Assembly (NCBI RefSeq): GCF_026210795.1
Contig: NC_089448.1
Span: 1,116,001-1,180,000 of the forward strand
DNA from: Rhizophagus irregularis
Taxonomy: Eukaryota > Glomeromycota > Glomeromycetes > Glomerales > Glomeraceae
Length of the DNA: 64,000 nucleotides
Direction of reading: 5' to 3'
In this document: positions 12,073 to 24,181 of the stretch, one piece after another
Layout of the letters: every line of letters starts with the position of its first letter
How positions within the stretch are numbered: position 1 is the first letter of the stretch
Made by a program: the position numbers and the translations under genes
Notes under the pieces: model-generated
Seen by the model: the letters and a program-made list of their open reading frames with translations, nothing else
Database searches by the model: none
Told to the model about the DNA's origin: nothing

Positions 12073-13868
12073 TTTTTTTTTTTAATTAAGTCAATATAAA
12101 TAAACAAATAAATGAATGAATACGAATATATATACCAGCGGGTTTTGAAATACTAATTATATATAGTTAAATACTAGCTCATATTAATATCATCATTATA
12201 TCTTTGTTTATTTATTTTTTTTTATGTATAACTTCTTTATTATTTTCTAAAGAAAATAATCTTCGGTTAATATTTTTCTTGTGCAACGGTTAAATCTCCT
12301 AGTAAGTACCAGTATTTGTTATATTTTAAATGCTATAGTTTTGAAAATTCGGAACATCTATCAATAGCTAAAATTTTTTTTTGTGTTGTAACGAAAAAAA
12401 TCTTAAATTTAATATTTTTTGAAGTATATTATTAAATTAAGGTAATAAAATATTGCAAAAAATTACAATTTTGAAAAATTTGTAAGAAAAAAAAATTATC
12501 ATTTCAGCAATCTATTAGGTGGTAAATTCACCAGAACAATCAGTCGAAATAATTTAAAAGATCAGAAATGAACGATTATCTTTTTCTTTTTTTCTTTAAC
12601 GGGTGGCTTGTGTCATACATGCGTCAAAAAAGGAATTTTAACAATGTATCATGTCGTCATCAATGAAAGTAATAATTTCTATTCTCTTAAAGGAAATTTA
12701 CTACTAATTTTGAGTAAAATATACTTTCATATCTAATTCACTTAATCATGTGATCACCATCCTGTCCAATCAAAAACCTTTTTTTTAGATCCGCGTATGG
12801 TTAGAATTGTGTACTTGTATGACCATCCAATGCTAATCTCGATTAGATTGCTGTAGTTATTAGGTGAAAATTATACATTCAAAAAATTCAAACAATAATA
12901 ATTACACGACATTGTAACTTTTTGTTAAAATGTTTGGCTGTGATAATTTCATATTCAGCCTTCATTGAGCCAATCTTGGCTATATATCATTCAAAAATTA
13001 TTCCTTTCATAAATACAAATTTTGCAATGAGAAAAATAGCCAAAATTTCGTGTTCGGCCTTTGTATAATAATCACATTAGGAATTATTAAAAGGTTATAA
13101 CTAGTTTATTATATTAGCCTAAATAAGGAAAAATTTGTTTGATATTAATTTCGTTAACCGCCGAAAGTTATTAATTATCACAAAAATAAATTAAGATTTC
13201 TACGAATGGTAATTGTCAAAGAATTTTCGGATATTATTTACGTATGTAATTTTCTTAACCCGAGGCTGTGAAAGATAAAATAAAATCACGGTTAAAATAA
13301 CTTAATTCTTTACATTCTAATTTTCAATGTTTATTTATCATAGGATAATTTACACCGATTACTTCATAATTTGTGTTTTAGTATACGAAACAATAATAAA
13401 TTATTGTATTACTTTATATGGAAAAGCTAATATTGTATGATGTTCAACCGAAATTGTGAATTATGATGGAATATTCGATGAGGAGAAAAATATTTTCTTT
13501 TTGTTGTATCACGACATAACTTTTCTTGGACGAATTTCTTTGTTGATGTTAATTTACAATAATAAAATTTTGGTTCCCTAATTAGTAAATACAATTAAGT
13601 CCTATTAACATAAAAAAGTATTTCTCCACCTTTTTCCCCTCAAATAGTATGATCGAAACAAACATTTTAATAATAATATTTTTTGTTTATTTTCCAAAAT
13701 ATTCGGCAATTTTTATTAATTAACTAAAAAAAAGTTATGTACAATGATGAATGTAAAAAGAGAAAGGGAACTAGAACTCCGCTTGAATACTATGACATAC
13801 TCGGATTTATTATTCCCGCAATATTAAATCCAAATATGATAAATGATCCTTCAATATTATTTTTAAAG

Positions 13869-13876
13869 TATAAAAA
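13869..13876 (+). promoter_or_regulatory. TATA-like box of HMG gene
   Basis: TATAAAAA lies 85 bp before the ATG at 13954 in otherwise mixed sequence. The spacing suits a fungal core promoter. This is a positional inference only. Confidence 0.4.
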
Positions 13877-13953
13877 CGACGCTTGTTTCATTTGTGTTTT
13901 CGCAATTGAACAATAAATGATTTTTAATTTTTTAAGTAAATCATTTATTCATC

Positions 13954-14556
13954 ATGAACAACAGCAATGAATTATACGTCATTTCTTGTACCTCCAACAA
14001 GAAAAAATCATCACTGAAAAAGAAAAAACCTAAGAATATTTTTTTTCTATACCGGGACGAAATGATGCATCTTAGGCCACATAGAATGCCAATGTGTGAT
14101 TATAATAGGATAATTAGAGATAAGTGGAATGAATTACCGGATAAGGAAAAAAACCGGTATAGACTAATTTATGAAATTAATCGTGATGTGACCGAGGACG
14201 TTGAACAGACGTCAAGTCAAACGAAGGAAGTACAAAACAGCTGTGCAGCTTGTGGCATATCTATCGAAAACTCTGAGATATGCAATACATGTGTAGAACA
14301 ACTATATCAGTTTGATTCAATGAATAGCTACGATCACTGTATGCTATGCAGCTCATTTAGTGGAAACTCGAGGATTTGTATCGTGTGTTATGAACAGTTT
14401 AATACACATCGGTTTGATAATTCATTCTTCGATAATGGAGAAATTCCTACATATTATGGTCCTAATTACGATACCAATTACCCATCTGAAGGTATTTTGG
14501 GTTTAACTGATAGAGATTATATAGATTATGATAATTATATCATGTTTGAAGAATGA
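13954..14556 (+). CDS. MATA-type HMG-box protein with two zinc-ribbon-like motifs
   Basis: Intronless, 200 residues. Residues 26-76 form an HMG box of the MATA type: KPKNIFFLYRDEMM starts helix 1, DYNRIIRDKWNELP carries the conserved W, and DKEKNRYRLIYEINRD ends helix 3. A lysine-rich stretch (16-25) precedes it and can serve as nuclear signal and DNA contact. HMG boxes of this class bind and bend DNA, and in fungi include mating-type regulators; Rhizophagus has many paralogues. Unusually, two cysteine clusters follow with identical C-x2-C-x9-C-x2-C spacing (C97/100/110/113 and C129/132/142/145), followed by an acidic, tyrosine-rich tail. The start is supported because the short paralogue at 49232 begins with a similar M-NN-LYV sequence. 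Function beyond DNA binding is not shown. Confidence 0.85.
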   Translation: MNNSNELYVISCTSNKKKSSLKKKKPKNIFFLYRDEMMHLRPHRMPMCDYNRIIRDKWNELPDKEKNRYRLIYEINRDVTEDVEQTSSQTKEVQNSCAACGISIENSEICNTCVEQLYQFDSMNSYDHCMLCSSFSGNSRICIVCYEQFNTHRFDNSFFDNGEIPTYYGPNYDTNYPSEGILGLTDRDYIDYDNYIMFEE

Positions 14557-15304
14557 AGACTGAACGGAAGTCTAAGTCACATGATTTTAATATCATGTGA
14601 CGCTTATATCAACTTTTTGGTTTTTTTTACGGCATTTAGGCATTTAAATAATTTTTTCCTATTCTATTTATTTCGTTTTTTAATCGATAATTTTAATGTT
14701 TTTTTCTTCGTTTATTTTATTTATTTAAGTTTCTTCGATCGAACTTAGATTTTTTTTATTATCCTTCGTCGTTCGTGGCAAATCTGAATATTATTGTACT
14801 TTATTAATAAAGTTATTTTACGAACAATTATAAAACCGAAATAATAATTTTAACTAAAGATTTTCTAAATTTATATCTAATTTGTGTGATCTGCAGAAAT
14901 TTCTTAGAATCGTTATACAAAACTTTTGTTACAAAAATAATTTTATAGTAGACGTTAGATAGTACCACAGCGTTAGAAGAAATGTTGACAGGTAAAGGGG
15001 ATATGATTTATCATACAGTATATTCAATCTATGTACTTTTCTTTATGAGCTCAATAGTGTTGCTAATAGAAAAAAAAACTGTTTAAAAAACCTTCCAAAA
15101 TCTGTAGAGAAAAAAAAAAGACAGAGATGATCATCATACATATAGTATGGATTGAATAATAGAGTTTATGTACGGGTACTTACTACGTAAAACAATTAAT
15201 GCTGACCGGGGCTGAAAAACGATTCAGATTAGGCCAATATCTTGCAGATCTCCGACCTCAACTTTTTTTTTCGAACCATTTTGCTCATATTCGGCACGTT
15301 ACAC

Positions 15305-15334
15305 CATTTATTGCCGGATATCCGGCAATAAATG
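15305..15334. repeat. perfect 30-bp palindrome
   Basis: CATTTATTGCCGGAT at 15305-15319 is followed by its exact reverse complement, with no spacer. Weaker pairing extends outwards through GTTAC/GTAAC and CATTTTG/CGAAAATG, giving an imperfect palindrome of about 78 bp (15279-15356). Confidence 0.9.
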
Positions 15335-15930
15335 ACGTAACATGGCGAAAATGATGATAGTTGCACATATTGAATACATATATAAAATTTGATCCAACAT
15401 CATGTGCATTGAAGACTCCATATTTATGTACATACAACTTGCACCTTTAATAATAATTTCACGGGAAATCAACCATACATTATAATATATAATAATATTT
15501 CATGTATAGAATTACCATGAAAAAAAGTCCTAAAAAACTCACATTGGCATATGACAGATTAGTATGTTTCTAAATAAAATTAATCAATTTATCGTTTATA
15601 TACTAACAACGTAAATTAAGGTTAAAAATCATTAATTATGTAATACAACAATTTTAAACATATAACATTTTATTTATTTATGAAAAGATACGTAAATATT
15701 TTGCTGTATTAATTTTTCTAAAAATGAGAAATATAGCGTGTATCAGACAGAAAAGGGCATCCTTAAATGTACCCGGGTATAGGCCAAAATCGAATTGATC
15801 GAAACTAATTAGCAATTATTCGGGAAAATTACTTGGCATCCTCACATTTTATAACAGTTGCACGCAGGTTGGAAATTGTACTCAGTGCAATTTAATACGT
15901 ACTGTACTTTATAGTGGTGTATATATACTC

Positions 15931-16117
15931 ATATAAGGTATTGAGTAAAATATGACAGTACGCTAACGCAACTTGGTACGTACGTGTGTTTTTTTTTTGT
16001 TCGTACGTACTAGTACAAAAAAATTGATTAGCTGTAAATGTACGTACGAACAAAAAAAACACACGTACGTACCAAGTTGCGTTAGCGTACTGTCATATTT
16101 TACTCAATACCTTATAT
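15931..16117. repeat. near-perfect 78-80 bp inverted repeat, 29-nt loop
   Basis: The left arm (15931-16010) begins ATATAAGGTATTGAGTAAAA and ends GTTCGTACGTAC. The right arm (16040-16117) is its reverse complement. I see no substitution; the only difference is a homopolymer of 10 T on the left versus 8 A on the right. The loop is 16011-16039. No open frame spans it and no obvious target-site duplication flanks it. It would transcribe into a very stable hairpin RNA, or it may be a foldback element. Confidence 0.95.
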
Positions 16118-17467
16118 TGGTTAATGTCACGAGGTAACGTCCAATGTAAATATCGTACGGCTAACGCAGATCATGTTTACATAGAACTAAACTCTTTCTT
16201 TTACTCTTGCTGCTAGAAATTAATTCATGGATAGTGGAAATTTAGTTGATTGATCTATATTGAAATTTTACTATGAATATTGTAGATATCTCAAGTAAAT
16301 ATTTATCGTTTCAATATTGTACATTTGTACGTAAATAAACTATTGATATTTGATATTGTATGATGATTAACTATTGATGAAATATAAATGGTAGGTACAG
16401 TATATAAAGAATTAAGTGACGACGAAATCAATTGACCGACATATACGTTATGAACAAGTACCGTACAGAGAGATGGGATTAGCAACGATGAGCGAATGTA
16501 GATAAGAAATTAGTTTACATAGCTATATTTAACGAGGTTATCAAAGTGATCAATCAACATGTATCTAGAAAAGGATATAAATATTGCTTGGAAATTTTTA
16601 AAAACACACAAAACTCCAAGAAAATTAACGAAACAACAAGCATCGTTGGTACCCTTATTTATTATCTTGTCGTCCCTGTACTCTTTTATTATTTCCATCA
16701 CCACATCAGGCGTGGCATAATTTTTTAGCAAAGTTAATTTGACTACTGGGGTTGTCTCTTCATTCGGCTCATTTGAAGAAAGTCCTTCCTATACCTTATA
16801 TTGTCTCTACCACTAATTTTTCATCTACTAAAGGAGGAATGACAACAATTAACGAAAACAATTAAAGGAGTGGCTGAAACCAATGCGCAGTTCGCATCAA
16901 GATTATCAAAATTGTCCAAGCAAGATCAAGCTGGATTTTTCTAATTTTTTTTCTGTGGGACGAAAACGTGCCACGTGAACAAAGTATTTGCCTTTATCAT
17001 GGGGATTAGATTAGTTAATTTAGTTATCTATAGAAAATTATATCGTCTCTTCACGTATTCTTTTCATGTCGCTCAACTATTTATTTCTAGTAGTTTAGTA
17101 TATATTTATCATAGTACGCCCATAATTGATATAGGATTAGTAGATAGTGTATACTCGTATACTACTATGTAATATGTATTTCGAATTTATTTTTTATATT
17201 TATACATATAAATAATAAAAGAAATGCGCGTTACTAACAAATAAAAACTATTGATGAAAATATCGATCGAACAAATTGATAATATTACGTATTAATTTTA
17301 TAAAAGTTATTATACTATTTATTATAATACAAAAAAAAACCTTTTCACAGAAACAACGAAATTGTACTAATGTACGAAATATGGCCATTGTACTAAAATT
17401 TACTAAGTACAGTAATACGGTGTACGAGCTTCTTCAGCAGTTTAGGGTCATGGTGGACCTAAACCAA

Positions 17468-17656
17468 CTACAGTCAAACCTTTATATAACGATATGTCGG
17501 GACTCATAAGAAAAAATTTAAAAAATATCGTTATATCAAATTATACCGATATTTATATGTCCTCACATATAGTGGGAATGTAAAATTTTATCGGTATATC
17601 AAGTTTTTAATAATGTATCGGTATATCGAATATCGGTATATCGAGTTCTGACTGTA
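17468..17656. mobile_element. pogo/Tc1-like MITE
   Basis: The element starts TACAGTCAAACC and ends TTCTGACTGTA, so the termini are inverted CAGTCA-AACC/CAGTCAGAAC. Subterminal words TATAACGATAT and CGGTATATCGA recur in both halves. It is 189 bp including TA on each side, which fits the TA target-site duplication of the Tc1/mariner/pogo superfamily. Non-coding and non-autonomous. Confidence 0.8.
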
Positions 17657-19150
17657 ATACTATAAAGCTGCGCCTCCAAACTATTTTAATACTAACTAAA
17701 TTTTGTCCTTGCAACAGTTAACATCGCACGGTAATTCGTGGTTGTTACGTGACTTCGAATCTCACAACTATTTCATGAATTTCGTAATTCTGGCCAGCAT
17801 TATAAATTAGACCAGAGTTATAGCATTAAAATCCAAATCACTTATACTGAAAATAAATAATATGGATTTAAGAAGATAATTATGAATCACGCCCAAAGCA
17901 ATTTTTTTGAACTGTAGAAATTCCTAATTTCATCACATAAATTCAATTGCCATTTCAATAATAAGATATGATAATACTTTTTGAATAACTGGACCTGTTG
18001 TTTCATCTTGATGAACGTTTCTTATATTTTTATTGTAATTTAATTTTTGAATCACACATTTTCGTTTTGAAAAACAGATATTTTGTATAAATTAGCTAAG
18101 GCCATTTCTTCACACTGAACTTTGAACCATAACATTAATTTTATATTATATCGTGATCACTTTCTAATGGCTAAATCGTTTTATAGTCAACAAAAATGAT
18201 TGGCGTTCATCACACTAACATATTATATCATAATTCTATGGTGCGACGTGATTGATCGGTAACTATGATATCAAAGGCGCAGTGCTATAGTGCTGTAATG
18301 AGTCATTGTATATACAAAATATATTATCACGTAAATCATGACTTCATGGGTATTTATTTACCAAATTTTGTTGGACGAATTTAGATATATGTTGATAAGC
18401 CACAATTTAGATATCTAGATTTTTCACTGATCTATATATGATCATGATTATAGGTAGATAGTGTCCTATGACTCATTAATAAAAGCTGGTATTTTACCAA
18501 TTGTTTTTGTTATGAATTGATTGCTGAGAGAGGCAGTACTTTGTAAAACCTTTTAATTTACCCTATATTTTATTTTTCGCTTATCACCAATCGATGGTAA
18601 CACATGCGTCTATTCCAGTTAAGAAACATGTAACTGCATTTTCCATGTTATTCCAAATACTATAATTAAAAGAATTTTTTATTTTAAATTAATCATCTTC
18701 AGAAATCACTACTGGTTTGATAGTGTTATTGTACAGTAAATTCCAATATGGGAGTAAATCATATGACTATGCATTATAATCCAACAATTATACATTATTA
18801 GTCATCATTAAGCTTAACTAATATTACTAGTTTTAGGTTAAATAACTATAAATTAATTGATATAATAGATGTGACTCATACATGATCTAAATTTTTTTTA
18901 ATAAGTTACTATTAGTCACTATGTATTCAAAAGGTTTTTTAAAAAATATATATACCCTTAAATTTTTCTTTGAGAAATTTCAAAATCTTTTTCAAATATT
19001 ACAAATATTGTTACAAAATCAAATTTTCTTTCCAAATATTATATTTTTCCCAATATCCCAGTTGCAAATCCCTATTTTGGAAAAAATGGCGGTATATAAA
19101 TATATGTTATAATTATAAATAAAATATAATACAATAATGATTAACCTATT
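17657..19150. other. intergenic, nothing recognised
   Basis: AT-rich sequence without a sustained coding frame, foldback or tandem repeat that I could support. Confidence 0.5.
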
Positions 19151-19159
19151 TAATTACAT

Positions 19160-20370
19160 TTAGCTTGGTGTAGACGAAAATTAAGAAATGAACTTACCAG
19201 TTTAGGTTGGACATCACAAATATTATTCCAAGATCAAAATCAAATTTTTAAATTTTTTATAATTCAAAATGTCATACCAAATGTGCTCAAGCTTCAATAC
19301 TCCTTTTCCAATACTTGCCATTATTCATAACTTACCTGTACATTCTTTTTGCTCTTTTATTGATATCTACAAATCTACTTAATTATACACTCATTTTAAT
19401 CCTTGTTTTGATAAAATCTATCATTAAAATATTCTTTTTCCTATCCTTGAACCTCTTTCTCTTAAATCTCTCTCTTCTCCTCCAACCATTTCATCCATCA
19501 AATCTACTATCAAATTTCTCTCTTTTTAAAATTTTCTTATTTCAAAACTTTCATTATTATTACAATATTCTCCTGAAGATTTGATATCATAAATCCTTTT
19601 GTCAAAGAACTTATAAATAAAAAAGTCATACTTGTTCAGGCATCTCCCTTTGCTGGAAAAACAGCAATAACCCAAATTTTGGAGCACTCATTGGTTAATG
19701 CGCCAGAATACTCACATTATAGGGTAATCTGAATTTCATTGATTTGGAGAGGCTATGTCAATTCTTCTTTTATTTCTTGATTCTCTTCATTATTTTCTTG
19801 ATTTTCTTTATGAATTGACTCATTCTATAATATTATTTCTTTTATCTTTTTAAACTAATTTTAAAGAGAACTCAAGAAAGATTAGTACATTCTCATCATA
19901 TTTATTATTTGGAGTTGGATAAATTTAATAAACATGGTAGTGATTGGGATAATTTACATGTTAGAATTACAAATAAAATATGTACTTTTCCTATTCCCAA
20001 ACCATCATGTTATTCTATTAAATTTTTTCAGTGTAAATTCTTCACTTTCTTTTTACAAATGTAAAATTGATTTGATAGTTTATTTAAAAAATACCCTTAA
20101 AAATTCCCAATAATTTAGACATTGTTAAATTAAATAATTTTATATTATATAGCTAGGTCCATTGCTTACCAAATATAGCATGGAGATATAATGATCTTTA
20201 CCCTTTGGTCAACTTGGGAATACTTGGCCATTCTTAGATAGATAATTTTTACAAGGGGATTATTTGCATCACCCATGAAGCATAGCACCATGCTAATTGG
20301 TGTCAGAGAGATCCTTTGTTTTGTAAAAATTTACCCTTTCTTGATCATTTGATCCATCTCATGTGATTTC
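19160..20370 (+). pseudogene. broken multi-exon gene with P-loop fragment
   Basis: Coding-like islands follow one another on the plus strand. The first (about 19163-19329) reads LRNELTSLGWTSQILFQDQ. The second (19592-19780) contains VILVQASPFAGKTAITQILE, whose ASPFAGKT matches a Walker A P-loop, and then NAPEYSHYRVI followed by an in-frame TGA where an arginine codon (CGA) would fit. A third island (19866-20061) includes HSHHIYYLELDKFNKHGSDW. A fourth (about 20190-20370) is interrupted by TAG codons. The P-loop block resembles the NTPase region of Crinkler-like proteins I recall from Rhizophagus; I cannot say that all islands were one gene. Stops and missing exons show it is not functional. 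Confidence 0.5.
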
Positions 20371-22490
20371 ATTCTTCACATGTGATACCCTTTATTTTAT
20401 TCCTTTGTTGAGTTCTTTCAACAATTATCCATCACTGTTGGTTCCACAATTTTGTGTTCAAGTTCAATTCTTGGAGGTGATTTTCTTATTAATTAGTTTT
20501 ATATCTTTTTTTCAGTTTTCTATAGTGTCTTCCTGTTTGTATCTTGTGGTGATCATTTGTTTTGTAATAATCAGAGAAATGAATTACTGGAATTTCTCAC
20601 ATATAGTCAGTACCATTCAGTATTTTTTGCATAAATAATTTTATTTTCATTCAATAGAGATAAAGTACTCCAGTTTCTCATGTTCTGGACCTGAAAACTA
20701 AAAGAAAGTATATGGAAACATTAGCAAACATTTCTTATTAATATTTTTTTTTTGTTTCTTAACAGCATATTACAGAATTTACGATTCTAGCATTTCCAGT
20801 GTAATCTAAAAAAAAAATGGGAAATGTTTAATAGTGAACATTTCTAATTAATAAAAATAATGAAAGTTTCATACAGATATTGTGAAACTAATTCACTCAA
20901 AAGTCCAAAACCTACAAAAAGATAAAATACAAAAGGAAAAAAATATTAGTTTATATTTCTTTAAATAAAAGTTAGAAAATAAAGTTTTAAAGTTACAAAA
21001 CTTACCAGCACTTATGATTCTATATGAAATTGGAAGAAACCTACAAAAAAATTAAAGAAATATTAATCAGTCAATACTTCCTTTAAAAAAAAAAAAAAGT
21101 TTTGAGATTTTACTCACCTTTTTTAACTTTTTTTCCCACATTCTGTAAAGTATAAGTTAATAATGTATACGACATAGCAATGAATTTACAAAGTAGCAAT
21201 TTCACAAGACGACAGTTTCCCATTATAGCAATATTGACATTTTCAATTCGAAACTTCATGTATAAAAAGTTTCTAAAAAATAAGTTTCAAAAGTTCGAAG
21301 TTTACTATAGTGCTAAAAAAAAATTATAAAAGTTTGAAACTTTATATATAAAAAAAAAATTAAAAAAAATAAGTTTCAAAAATTTGAAACTTTATCATAC
21401 TTCTAAAGTTTAAAAAATTGAAACTTTATATATAAAAAATTTTAAATAAATAAGTTTTGAAGGTTAAAAATTACAAAAAGTTTCTCAAAACTTTTATATA
21501 AAAAAGCTTTGAAAGTTTGTTTGAAACTTATCAAAAAAATGATTTTTGAAAAACAGTTAATATTATGATATCATGAATATCGTGTAATACACGTGATTGG
21601 TACGTGAGGGCAATCATTTTATTTGCATTTTTTCGCTGATTTCTGTTCTGGTGATAATGGTAGATGGAGATGACTGAAAAGTTTGAATGGTCAAAATGTC
21701 AGATTTTCTTTAATTACACGATTTTTCATATAATTCTAAAAAAGGATATACCCGGTAGTTAAAATTTTTGAAACATTAAGGAAAATATTAAAACTAAATA
21801 ATGCGATACATCCAAAGTAACAAAAAAACCTGGTAATCCTACAAACTCATGTTTTATAATGTAAAAGGAAAACTCTTCTATGAGGGTGATACAAATGACT
21901 TCAATTATTACATGGCAAACCTACAGATTTATTTCAACCGAAAAATTTTTATTTATTGCAAAATGGCCTGGTGCTATTATTTTATTAATTTTTTCATAAT
22001 AACTTGATTGAATTTATCATAAAAAAAAGTATCAAATTTTATTTGTAATTCTTATATTTATGTATACTCATTTATTAAAAATAATAAAGGGTTTTATGTA
22101 ATTTACTATGATATAGTAATATATTTGTTATATTTTTAATGACAAATGTATGGCTATGATTTCGTTATTAATTTACCATAAAAAATTTTCCCTTTATATA
22201 ATTCTTTTTCTTGTGACAGTAGCAGATAAGAAGTTATAAATACATTTTGTATGGTAGTAATTATAAAGAAAACCTGTGAATGCAAAAATGTGAATTCATA
22301 ATTTTGTACAATGAAACTAATAAGTAATATTTATTTATTGATTTTTCACGGCTGTGCAGTGAAAATTGTGATATTCCTGTGACCGAGAATAACTGGTCTA
22401 TGTGACTATATCATGCCTGTCATAGTTCGACCAATCAACCATAATACCTTTTAATATACCTTTTTAAACTGACAATAATAGACTTATTTT
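20371..22490. other. intergenic, with AAGTTTCAAA-rich repeats
   Basis: No gene recognised. The block 21240-21540 is built of degenerate repeats of AAGTTTCAAAAGTTTGAAACTT with intervening TATATAAAAA. The remainder is AT-rich without structure I can support. Confidence 0.5.
21240..21540. repeat. degenerate AAGTTTCAAA/TTTGAAACTT repeats
   Basis: The words GTTTCAAAAGTT, GTTTGAAACTTTATATATAA and TTGAAACTTTATCAT recur at irregular 30-60 bp spacing, giving a quasi-palindromic, low-complexity tract with no open frame. Confidence 0.6.
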
Positions 22491-22757
22491 CTAATATTGA
22501 TAAATTATTTTATCATAAATATTATCCGTGAGAATATCAAGAAAAAAACAATCATCATTATGACCGTGGAATAAATTATTAACTATTGTGTAATATATTT
22601 GTATCTGTATATTTGTTTTATCCATACTCATTATTTCAAAGGGTTTATGAACATACTTATGTTTTAAAATTTGTTTATTTTCGAAGAATATTGTAAAACA
22701 GCGTAAACAAATTTTTTGTTGCACAATGAAAATGATGAAATTCGTAAAGATGATCAT
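22491..22757 (-). CDS. small protein with one C2H2 finger, hypothetical
   Basis: Eighty-eight residues from ATG to TAA. Residues about 17-38 read ICLRCFTIFFENKQILKHKY followed by VH, an exact C-x2-C-x3-F-x5-hydrophobic-x2-H-x3-H pattern, so a single C2H2 zinc finger is plausible. No other domain is visible. It could be a genuine small gene or a fragment of a larger element-encoded protein. There is no neighbouring exon evidence, and the frame could be chance. Confidence 0.3.
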   Translation of the reverse strand: MIIFTNFIIFIVQQKICLRCFTIFFENKQILKHKYVHKPFEIMSMDKTNIQIQIYYTIVNNLFHGHNDDCFFLDILTDNIYDKIIYQY

Positions 22758-23306
22758 GAGCGGTTTTATTGATATATTGATTTTTTTTTGTATTGTACTT
22801 TTTTTGTATTGTACTCCATGATGGGAATTATATTAATATTATATATTTATTACCTCATTTCTCTATTTAAAAGATTATATACTTCAATTAACTACAAAAA
22901 CTAATACAAAACCGTATTGACATTTTTTTTTTCACTTAAAATAATTTTTTTTTCCTTCTGTTAATATTGATATCGATTTTGACAATTACAAATGTGAGAA
23001 CTTCATTGAATTATGAGTAGAAAAACATTACCCTTATCAATACATATTTCCTCCAAAAAAAGGTTTTATATATTTCAATTACTTGACATATTTTTTTTCT
23101 TACCCCTTAATCCCTTAAAAATTTTTTTTTCTTGTCGATACAAAATCATACAATATAACTATATTTCCTTTGAAAATAAATTTTATTATTTCAATTAAAT
23201 ATAAAGACAAATAAAAAATTATATTACATTTTTTTTACCCATCATCCCTTAAAAATATTTTCTCTTACTAATACAAAGTTGACTATTTATATGACCACTT
23301 TCAATA

Positions 23307-23468
23307 ATGGAAAAAGATTTTTATAATAAAATGTGCATAGTTGGAAGTTTAAAATTTGTTATTGATGAAGCAAACAGAACTGAAATATGGCTTCCAATGA
23401 TTAGATTTTCTTGTATTCTAACAACTATACTTGCAATAGAACTATATTTGCAAGAGACAAAGAAGTGA
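23307..23468 (+). CDS. possible 53-residue hypothetical ORF
   Basis: An ATG-initiated frame reads MEKDFYNKMCIVGSLKFVID and continues to a TGA with balanced codon use, including a hydrophobic stretch near the end (CILTTILAIELYL). Protein-like sequence does not clearly continue downstream. I do not recognise a family. It may be the first exon of a lost gene. Confidence 0.2.
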   Translation: MEKDFYNKMCIVGSLKFVIDEANRTEIWLPMIRFSCILTTILAIELYLQETKK

Positions 23469-24181
23469 GCTGAAATATTCCACCAAATAGTTTTACTATT
23501 TGCATTTCTAATAACTTAAAAAAAGGATTTATAGAAGTAGGATGATATTTGGTGTACTGCTCCATTAAGTTTGAGACTAGATTTAAAAAACTCCTAAATC
23601 ATAATCAATAAACAATATTAAAATCTTTTAAATCTTTTGAGAGTAATGAATCAATTAATGTTTATGATAATATTTTAATAAATTAGAAGCAAGAATATGA
23701 CTAAGTCAGATACAAACAAAAGTGCTCAAATATCAATTGGATAACTTCTGACACACCCTCTCATCCTAATCGTTGCTGTAGAACATCCAGGACTTCAACA
23801 ATAGCACTGAATGATCGGAAGAATATACTTGAGCAATGGAGGTCACAAAATTTTGATTAATTTCAGGCCATAACAGAAATTTAAGATTTCTTATTATTAA
23901 TAATTATTTAACATTTCAAAAATTATTAACAACTCTTCAAACAAATTATTTGGTTCTTTTAAAACTTAACACAATTTTACATTCCATCAACTTTAACATA
24001 CAGAATTTTACATTTCACTTAATACATAAAATTTACATTTAATGCATTAACCATGAAAACAAGGTTATATGAAAACAAGGTCATGTCTTCGTAGAAGAAG
24101 AAAGTGTGTCAAAAATTTATCCAAGAAGTATCTCAGTGTATGAGAATTATTAGTTTTTGAAATCATTTCTAATTTCATGTT

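Larger units (their letters stand above)
10332..13953. other. intergenic, with a GGTTAA-rich palindromic patch
   Basis: No gene is supported. Short frames exist (for example minus strand 11239-11021) but show no family motif. The notable content is the GGTTAA patch at 11806-12072. The last 100 bp before the HMG gene holds a plausible core promoter. Confidence 0.5.
14557..17467. other. intergenic, with strong palindromes
   Basis: No convincing gene. It holds the 30-bp palindrome at 15305 and the long inverted repeat at 15931-16117. Between 16510 and 16943 there are coding-like scraps on both strands: a minus-strand frame with NYATPDVVMEIIKEYRDDK and a plus-strand frame with GVAETNAQFASRLSKLSKQD. 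They overlap no known domain and I treat them as relics. Confidence 0.5.

Noticed and set aside
16510..16943. Coding-like frames on both strands
   Set aside because: Two conflicting strands, no domain and no intact gene structure; left as possible relics in the intergenic description.
19315..19584. 89-residue hydrophobic plus-strand frame
   Set aside because: Pyrimidine-rich stretch between two better coding islands in other frames; looks like intron or spacer sequence, not a membrane protein.
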